Below are positions 58,272 to 64,000 of a stretch of DNA of 64,000 nucleotides, piece by piece. Under the pieces are notes generated by a model. The model was not told the DNA's origin, ran no database searches, and worked only from the letters and a program-made list of their open reading frames with translations. The DNA is taken from positions 68,457 to 132,456 of the forward strand of contig DHUU01000018.1 in NCBI GenBank assembly GCA_002409325.1, in the 5' to 3' direction. Each line of letters starts with the position of its first letter. The first letter of the stretch is position 1. The position numbers and the translations under genes are program-made. This DNA comes from Bacteroidales bacterium UBA5226 (GTDB lineage Bacteria > Bacteroidota > Bacteroidia > Bacteroidales > UBA932).

Positions 58272-58732
58272 TGTTTTACCCAAACCTGGCGTTCTATAGC
58301 CTGATCCAAGGAAATAAGCGTTTCTGTCTGTATGACCGAGGGGATGTTCCGGATAATGTCTATGAGGACTTCCATCAAATGGTCGTGGTCACGGCAATAT
58401 AATTTCAGCCACAAGGCATATTTTCCAGTAACAAAATGACACTCAACAACTTCCGATATGCTTTTAAGGGCTTCGATTACCGTTGGGTATTGGTTGGCCT
58501 GCGAAAGTTGAATGCCCACAAAAGCACAAACATTCAAACCCAGGGTCTGGGGTTTGACCAGTAGCCGGGACCCTGTGATAATCCCCAGGGCTTCCATTTT
58601 TTTAACCCGTTGATGAATTGCGGCTCCTGACACCCCGCATTCACGTGCAATTTCAAGAAAAGGCATACGGGCGTTCTTGACCAGAAAAGCTAAAATCTTG
58701 TGGTCAGTGGCATCAATCTGATACTTGGACAT
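58268..58732 (-). CDS. Lrp/AsnC-family transcriptional regulator
   Basis: 154 residues: N-terminal helix-turn-helix (DATDHKILAFLVKNARMPFLEIARECGVSGAAIHQRVKKMEALGII) and C-terminal RAM ligand-binding domain (VVECHFVTGKYALWLKLYCRDHDHLMEVLID). It probably senses an amino acid. It is coupled by ATGA to purH, an unusual head for a purH-mreBCD operon. A degenerate -7 box (TAACTTTA, 58752-58759) lies 19 bases upstream and overlaps the stop of the preceding gene. Confidence 0.92.
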   Translation of the reverse strand: MSKYQIDATDHKILAFLVKNARMPFLEIARECGVSGAAIHQRVKKMEALGIITGSRLLVKPQTLGLNVCAFVGIQLSQANQYPTVIEALKSISEVVECHFVTGKYALWLKLYCRDHDHLMEVLIDIIRNIPSVIQTETLISLDQAIERQVWVKQ

Positions 58733-58756
58733 AATAATTTTTCTTTGGACGTAAAG

Positions 58757-59749
58757 TTATGAAAAATTATTAGACTTCTGGTAGTAAAACAACCATTTCA
58801 GGGGGATTTCCCCTTTGCACGCCATAACGTAATCATCGATGGAACAAGAGATGTAAAAGGGAGTGCCGCGTTGCTTACAATTTGGAACCTCCATCCACCA
58901 CCTGCCGCTCTTGCGGGACTGCAAAAACACAAGTTCCTGCCCGTCTTCCCCCATCTGAACGGCCTTCCTGTGGAACGACGCGGCATCCTGCAGGGGATGC
59001 TCCTCAAGGGAAACGGCCAGGCCTTCGGTCACGTGCCAGATCAGTTGTGCCATAAGTTTTGCGGTAAACGACCCCTTGCGGCAATCGGAGGGGTAGCCGT
59101 AAACCACTGCCAGTTGAAAATGATGCGAAAGTCCCATGTACCTTGCAAGTGTGCAGATTTCCTCTGCATACAGGCCGTTAGGATTGCTGTGCTTAATATC
59201 AGGCAGATCGGCATGACGCACGCAGCGCATGTCTATGAAATGATGAGAGGCTTCGCGAAGCAGTGGCTCGGCCATTAGATGGTTCTTTCGGAATTCACCG
59301 AGCCGGAGTGTCTCCATGTAATGGTCCGAAAGCTTTTCCAGAACTACGGGATTGGCAAGGTACCGCTGGAACCCGATCCATGTAAAATAACCAGGGAGGG
59401 ATTGTTCCAGAAGGGCCGATAGGTGATCGGGATTTTCTGTGCCCTGGGAAACAAGGCTCACACGGGCATCTGAAGGCAGGAAGGCTCCCATGCCCGGCAG
59501 GTCATCCGGGTGCATGACAAGGCAGGGCACACGCAGCTTCTCCACGGCAGACAAAATCCCGGGTAACCGGGTTCCTATCGTGTCTTCCATATAAAAAACG
59601 CGGGAATGACTTTGCGGATAAAGGCGTTTCAATTCCTCAGGGATAGCTCCGGCTTTGCCTGTAAAAACGATAACCGCCCCACAGGAGGGCATCTCCTGGC
59701 AGAGGGCGTCTGCATGAAGGAATTCCAGCGGAAAACGTTTTTCACTCAT
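58757..59749 (-). CDS. ureohydrolase (arginase/formiminoglutamase)-like protein without metal ligands
   Basis: 330 residues. The C-terminal half (IDMRCVRHADLPDIKHSNPNGLYAEEICTLARYMGLS) follows the arginase-fold pattern around SFDMNAIRxSDAP...GLTGEE. But the DAHxD and DxDxxDP metal ligands of active ureohydrolases are not seen. In Bacteroidota, a formimidoylglutamase-like protein of this kind is often encoded beside topA, as here (8-base overlap). I infer a non-catalytic or diverged member. The assignment rests on distant patterns. Confidence 0.6.
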   Translation of the reverse strand: MSEKRFPLEFLHADALCQEMPSCGAVIVFTGKAGAIPEELKRLYPQSHSRVFYMEDTIGTRLPGILSAVEKLRVPCLVMHPDDLPGMGAFLPSDARVSLVSQGTENPDHLSALLEQSLPGYFTWIGFQRYLANPVVLEKLSDHYMETLRLGEFRKNHLMAEPLLREASHHFIDMRCVRHADLPDIKHSNPNGLYAEEICTLARYMGLSHHFQLAVVYGYPSDCRKGSFTAKLMAQLIWHVTEGLAVSLEEHPLQDAASFHRKAVQMGEDGQELVFLQSRKSGRWWMEVPNCKQRGTPFYISCSIDDYVMACKGEIPLKWLFYYQKSNNFS

Positions 59750-62036
59750 TATCTTTGTTTTGTATGATCTTCCTGCAATCCTCCAGGGTCAGGCTTTGCG
59801 GGTCTGTCCCCTTGGGTATTTTGTAATTCTTTTTGTTATGGCTGATATAGGGACCGTAACGGCCCTTGAGTACCCGTATGTCCTCTCCGGGAAATTCCAG
59901 GATGTGTTTTTTGGACTCCTGGGCCAGGGACTGTTCTATCACCTGGATACTCCTTTGGAGGGTGACTGTGTAGGGATCGTCTGTTTGTGGCAGCGAAATG
60001 AATTTTCCCTGCCATTTGACATAAGGCCCGAAACGGCCAGTTGAAGCAATAACCGGCAGGTTTTCATACAGGCCCAGTTCCCGGGGCAGGGTAAACAGGC
60101 GCAGGGCTTCTTCCAGGGTTATGGATTCCAGGAGCTGGCCTTTCTGCAGTCCGGCATAACGTCTTTCGGGATCGTCACCGGCGCCCAACTGGGCCATGGC
60201 ACCATACCTTCCCAGCCTGACCATGAGCGGTTTTCCCGTAACAGGATCGTTGCCCAGCAACCTTTCTCCCTTGCCTGAAAGCGACGTTTCCAGGGCGTGG
60301 TCCAGTGTCTTGCGGAACGGTTTGTAAAAAGTGTCCAGCATTTTGTTCCAGACCAGTTTTCCCGAAGCAATGCGGTCAAAATCTTCTTCTACCTTGGCTG
60401 TAAAGTTATAATCCACGATGTTGGGAAAATGCTCAATCAGAAAGTCATTGACCAGGATCCCGATATCTTCCGGGAAGAGCTTTTTGCGTTCTTCCCCAAA
60501 TTTCTCCTGGCATTCCTCCCGCCTTGTGGTATTGCCTTCAAGACGGAGTTCCACGTAGCTTCTTGTTTTTGCGGGACGGTCCCCTTTGGTGACGTATTGC
60601 CTTTCAATGATGGTAGAAATGGTGGGGGCATAGGTGGAAGGGCGTCCTATCCCCAATTCTTCCAGCTTCTTGACAAGGCTTGCCTCGGTGTAGCGGAAGG
60701 GGGATTGGGTAAAACGCTCGGTTGCCCGTATCTGCTTGGCTTCCAGAATGTCTCCCTTTTCCAGCAGAGGCAGGGTGGAAGATGCTTTCCCGTTGTTTTT
60801 TTCCGGGTCATCGTCTGACCCTTCCCGGTACGTTTTCAGGAAACCGTCAAACACAACCACTTCTCCTGATGCAATGAAGTTCTTTGTTATTTTTCCGCTC
60901 CCGATGGTAACCTGAGTTTTATCTATCTGGGCATCTGCCATTTGCGAAGCAATGGCCCGTTTCCAGATAAGTTCATACAATTTCTTTTCCGTAGCCGTTC
61001 CTTCAATTTTTGTTTCTTCCATAAAGGTGGGACGGATGGCCTCGTGGGCTTCCTGCGCCCCTTTGGAACGTGTGGCATACTGCCTTGTCTTACTGTACTG
61101 CGCTCCGAAGGATTCGGTAATGATCTTTTTGGCCGAGGCAAGCGCCATTTTGGACAGCAGGGTGGAGTCGGTACGCATATAGGTTATTCGGCCCGATTCA
61201 TAAAGGCGTTGTGCCACACTCATGGTCTGGCTTACCGAGAATCCCAGCTTGCGGGAGGCTTCCTGCTGCAGGGTGGAGGTGGTAAAGGGAGGGGCAGGGC
61301 TTTTATGTCCCTTTTTCTTTTCAATTTCTGTAACCGAATAATCCGCTCCGATGCACGAAAGCAGGAATTCCCTGGCTTGTTCCTCCTTGATAAAACGGGT
61401 GTCCAGCTCTGCCTTGAACGGTTCAGTATTTCTTGCAGGACAGGTAAAAAGCCCTTCCACGCGGAAAGCAGAGGCTGGTTTGAACTGCAGGATCTCCCGC
61501 TCGCGATCCACCACAAGGCGAAGGGCAACGGACTGAACCCTTCCGGCAGAGAGCCTGGGCTTGACCTTCCTCCATAAAACAGGAGAAACTTCGTAGCCTA
61601 CAAGGCGGTCCAAAACGCGGCGGGCCTGTTGGGCCATCACCAGGTTCATATCAATTTCCCTTGGATTTTCCACCGCTTGCAGGATGGCGTTTTTGGTGAT
61701 CTCATGAAAGGCTATGCGCCGTATCTTTTCTGCGGGGATGTTCAGTGTTTCCTTCAAATGCCATGCAATGGCCTCGCCTTCGCGGTCGTCGTCGGACGCC
61801 AGCCAGACCACCGATGCTTCTGCAGCGGCTTTGGTCAGTTTTTTGACCAGTTCTTTCTTATCCGGGGGAATCACGTATTCGGGAGAAAACCCGTTTTCCA
61901 GGTCAATCCCGAGTTTTTTCTTTAACAGATCCCTTATGTGCCCAAAACTTGATGTAACCAGATATCCATCTCCCAGCGCCTTGGCAATGGTTTTTGCCTT
62001 TGCAGGCGATTCAACAATAACCAGGTTCTTATCCAT
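59742..62036 (-). CDS. topA: DNA topoisomerase I
   Basis: 764 residues from the ATG at 62036 (MDKNLVIVESPAKAKTI); 18 codons of open frame upstream are ignored. Toprim motifs VIVESPAKAKTIAKAL and WLASDDDREGEAIAWHL, and the active-site Tyr in SGRITYMRTDSTLLS. The C-terminus has the repeats GRFGPYVKW and GRYGPYISH instead of the Cys4 zinc fingers of E. coli TopA, as in many Bacteroidota. It relaxes negative supercoils. It is followed by the ureohydrolase-like gene with an 8-base overlap. Confidence 0.96.
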   Translation of the reverse strand: MDKNLVIVESPAKAKTIAKALGDGYLVTSSFGHIRDLLKKKLGIDLENGFSPEYVIPPDKKELVKKLTKAAAEASVVWLASDDDREGEAIAWHLKETLNIPAEKIRRIAFHEITKNAILQAVENPREIDMNLVMAQQARRVLDRLVGYEVSPVLWRKVKPRLSAGRVQSVALRLVVDREREILQFKPASAFRVEGLFTCPARNTEPFKAELDTRFIKEEQAREFLLSCIGADYSVTEIEKKKGHKSPAPPFTTSTLQQEASRKLGFSVSQTMSVAQRLYESGRITYMRTDSTLLSKMALASAKKIITESFGAQYSKTRQYATRSKGAQEAHEAIRPTFMEETKIEGTATEKKLYELIWKRAIASQMADAQIDKTQVTIGSGKITKNFIASGEVVVFDGFLKTYREGSDDDPEKNNGKASSTLPLLEKGDILEAKQIRATERFTQSPFRYTEASLVKKLEELGIGRPSTYAPTISTIIERQYVTKGDRPAKTRSYVELRLEGNTTRREECQEKFGEERKKLFPEDIGILVNDFLIEHFPNIVDYNFTAKVEEDFDRIASGKLVWNKMLDTFYKPFRKTLDHALETSLSGKGERLLGNDPVTGKPLMVRLGRYGAMAQLGAGDDPERRYAGLQKGQLLESITLEEALRLFTLPRELGLYENLPVIASTGRFGPYVKWQGKFISLPQTDDPYTVTLQRSIQVIEQSLAQESKKHILEFPGEDIRVLKGRYGPYISHNKKNYKIPKGTDPQSLTLEDCRKIIQNKDNE

Positions 62037-62101
62037 ACTCGTTCTAAAACAGTCCGTGCAAAGTAAGACATAAAATAAGGTATATTCCAAATATTTATCT
62101 G

Positions 62102-62109
62102 TAATTTTG
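62102..62109 (+). promoter_or_regulatory. -7 box for the PBP1A gene
   Basis: TAATTTTG (TAnnTTTG), 20 bases before the ATG at 62130. Confidence 0.45.
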
Positions 62110-62129
62110 CAGCGCTACACATTTGTTTT

Positions 62130-64000
62130 ATGAAGGAAAAGACAACAAAAAAAATTAACAAGTGGTTGTGGATCATAGTTTTGATTCCGGTGGCAGGACT
62201 CATCCTGACGCTCATAGTGGTGGGGTTGTTCACCAATATTCCCTCGTTCCGTGTCCTGGAAAATCCCCAAACTAACCTGGCTACCGAACTGATCTCGGAA
62301 GACGGCGTGGTCATCGCAACTTTCCACATAGAGAACCGTTCCTATATACAATACGAGGACTTGTCCGAACCCCTGAAAAATGCCGTTCTGGCAACAGAAG
62401 ACATCCGTTTTTACCGCCATTCCGGGATAGACTTCAAAGCCCTGGCCCGTGTGGCCATAAAATCCATATTATTAGGGCAAAGCAGTTCCGGCGGAGGCAG
62501 CACACTCACCCAGCAAGTGGCAAAGACGCTGTATCCGCGGGACACCACAATATACAATATTCCGGGCGGAGGAGCCTTTAAGATGCTGATGGTCAAGATG
62601 AAAGAGTGGATCACGGCTGTCAAGCTGGAACGCAATTACACTAAGGAAGAACTGCTGACCATGTACCTGAATTCGGTCTTCTATGGGAGCAATGCCTATG
62701 GAATCCGGACGGCTGCTGCCACCTTTTTTGACAAGCACCCTTCCCAGCTTACCATAGAAGAGGCGGCTACCCTTGTGGGAATGGTCAATAAGCCCACGCG
62801 GTACAATCCCGTTCTGAATTACGAGTCTTCCCTGCTCAGACGCAATCACGTCTTGTCCCAGATGAGAAAATACAAATTCATAACCCGGCAAGAGGCAGAT
62901 TCGCTCAAGGCGTTGCCCATCGTGCTGAATTATTCCGCGCAGGACCACAACGCCGGTCTTGCGCCCTATTTCAGGGATATGCTCAAACGGGTGATGAACG
63001 CCGGCGAGCCAGATCCCGATGATTACACCTATCAGGAACACTACCTGGAAGACCTGGACATGTGGGAAAATGATCCTTTATACGGCTGGCTCAAAAAAAA
63101 CAGGAAACCCGACGGATCGCCGTACGACCTGGACCGGGACGGACTCAGAATCTATACCACCATCAATGCCCGAATGCAGCTCTATGCCAACCAGGCAGTG
63201 GAAGAACACCTGGGGTCTTATCTCCAGCCCACCTTCAACAGCGAGCTCCGGTATAAGAAAAACAAACCTTTCTCGGATGAAGTCCCGTCAGAAATCCGCG
63301 ACCTTGTTATGAAACAGGCCATCCGGTGGAGCGATCGGTACCGCAATATGAAAACCGACGGAGCCACCGATACAGAGATTGACCAGGCATTCAGGACCAA
63401 GATACCCATGCGTGTGTTTTCGTGGAAAGGAAAAGATGGAAATTATACGGCCGATACGCTGCTTACCCCGCGCGATTCCATCCTGTATTACAAATCGTTC
63501 CTGCGCGCGGCCATCATGGCCATGGAACCGGAAACGGGCCATGTAAAAGCTTATGTGGGTGGGCCCAATTACCGATATTTCAAGTACGACAACACCAGCC
63601 AGGGTAAACGGCAGGTGGGTTCAACCATCAAGCCTTTTCTTTATTCCCTGGCCATGCAGGAAGGCTTTACGCCCTGCGACCAGGTGATCAATGTCCCCCA
63701 GACGTTCATCGTGGGCGACAGCACCTGGACGCCGGAGAGCGTGGACAAACCGGAGTGGATAGGCAGGAAGGTCACCCTCAAGTGGGGGTTGACCAAAAGC
63801 AGCAATAACATCTCGGCATACCTGATGAAACAATTCGGCCCCGAGGCCATGGTCGCCATGTGCCATAAGCTGGGGATCAAGAGTTTCCTGGACCCGGTGG
63901 TGTCTCTGTGTCTTGGACCGGCAGATTTGCGCCTGTACGAGATGGTGGCTGCCTACAATACGTTTTCAAACAAAGGGGTTTATGTAGAACCTTTCCTGGT
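62130..64000 (+). CDS. penicillin-binding protein 1A, 3' end beyond the window
   Basis: ATG at 62130, frame open to the edge (623 codons visible). An N-terminal membrane helix (WLWIIVLIPVAGLILTLIVVGLF) is followed by the GT51 glycosyltransferase domain (VLATEDIRFYRHSGID, SGGGSTLTQQVAKTL, KEELLTMYLNSVFYGSNAYGI, GMVNKPTRYNP). Then comes the transpeptidase domain with SxxK in QVGSTIKPFLY and SxN in TKSSNNISAYL. The KTG motif lies beyond the edge. It polymerises and crosslinks peptidoglycan. The topA and PBP1A genes are divergent. Confidence 0.94.
   Translation, partial: MKEKTTKKINKWLWIIVLIPVAGLILTLIVVGLFTNIPSFRVLENPQTNLATELISEDGVVIATFHIENRSYIQYEDLSEPLKNAVLATEDIRFYRHSGIDFKALARVAIKSILLGQSSSGGGSTLTQQVAKTLYPRDTTIYNIPGGGAFKMLMVKMKEWITAVKLERNYTKEELLTMYLNSVFYGSNAYGIRTAAATFFDKHPSQLTIEEAATLVGMVNKPTRYNPVLNYESSLLRRNHVLSQMRKYKFITRQEADSLKALPIVLNYSAQDHNAGLAPYFRDMLKRVMNAGEPDPDDYTYQEHYLEDLDMWENDPLYGWLKKNRKPDGSPYDLDRDGLRIYTTINARMQLYANQAVEEHLGSYLQPTFNSELRYKKNKPFSDEVPSEIRDLVMKQAIRWSDRYRNMKTDGATDTEIDQAFRTKIPMRVFSWKGKDGNYTADTLLTPRDSILYYKSFLRAAIMAMEPETGHVKAYVGGPNYRYFKYDNTSQGKRQVGSTIKPFLYSLAMQEGFTPCDQVINVPQTFIVGDSTWTPESVDKPEWIGRKVTLKWGLTKSSNNISAYLMKQFGPEAMVAMCHKLGIKSFLDPVVSLCLGPADLRLYEMVAAYNTFSNKGVYVEPFL

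Noticed and set aside
1..64000. CRISPR array, tRNA/rRNA, IS element, integrase or attachment site
   Set aside because: I looked through the intergenic stretches on both strands; no regular spaced repeats, cloverleaf-like sequences or transposase motifs were seen.

Overview
The window looks like chromosomal DNA from a member of the Bacteroidota, most likely order Bacteroidales. The reasons are the gene content (S46 dipeptidyl-peptidase, a GTPase-degenerate EF-G2, DUF3109, Bacteroidota-type LptE, GldH next to holB and ricT, split transketolase, orphan BACON/LRR lipoproteins) and repeated promoter -7 boxes of the TAnnTTTG type in front of genes. There are almost no Shine-Dalgarno-like leaders. 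Genes are packed tightly. Many same-strand neighbours overlap by ATGA or GTGA, and several convergent pairs overlap at their 3' ends. I see no rRNA, tRNA, CRISPR, IS element or prophage. No gene-free stretch exceeds 300 bases; the largest are about 145 to 210 bases and are described.

Layout. 1-4.1 kb (minus): a BACON/LRR lipoprotein cut by the left edge, a short Mrp ATPase and an S46 peptidase. 4.1-8.4 kb: rnhB, divergent from an EF-G2-like factor, lolD and trmN6. 8.35-11.8 kb (minus): an operon of two transketolase halves, an ECF sigma factor, a putative anti-sigma factor and a periplasmic protein. 11.9-13.7 kb: lepA, followed by a long inverted repeat. 13.9-16.6 kb (minus): a PadR/DUF2812 pair and an OmpA-like/TPR lipoprotein. 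16.7-19.5 kb: sigma-54 activator, lptE, a TPR-like gene and secG. 19.5-22 kb (minus): two PspC-domain membrane proteins around a PadR regulator. 22.1-25.3 kb: serine deaminase, thioredoxin, a beta-barrel protein and a polyprenyl synthase. 25.2-29.5 kb (minus): a TPR protein, holB, ricT, gldH and trmB.

29.5-39.3 kb is the least ordinary region. It holds an M16-like protein that has lost its catalytic segment, a seven-BACON plus LRR lipoprotein, a 1021-residue coiled-coil lipoprotein paired with a beta-barrel protein under its own promoter and terminator, and a small helical lipoprotein. I read it as a candidate cell-envelope assembly of unknown function.

39.3-64 kb is mostly housekeeping: DUF3109, hemW, an orphan succinate dehydrogenase/fumarate reductase cytochrome b, pyrH-frr, pgk, an rRNA-type methyltransferase, lgt, smpB, gcvP, the elongasome operon (lrp-purH-mreBCD-mrdA-rodA), a degenerate ureohydrolase, topA and a PBP1A cut by the right edge. 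One unlisted 57-codon membrane ORF lies between smpB and gcvP.

Functional themes are envelope biogenesis (LptE, LolD, Lgt, SecG, MreBCD-RodA-PBP2, PBP1A), translation (EF-G2, LepA, Frr, SmpB, tRNA methylases) and central metabolism. A recurrent regulatory feature is that the -7 box ends only 4-8 bases before the start codon in five genes, implying leaderless or nearly leaderless mRNAs.
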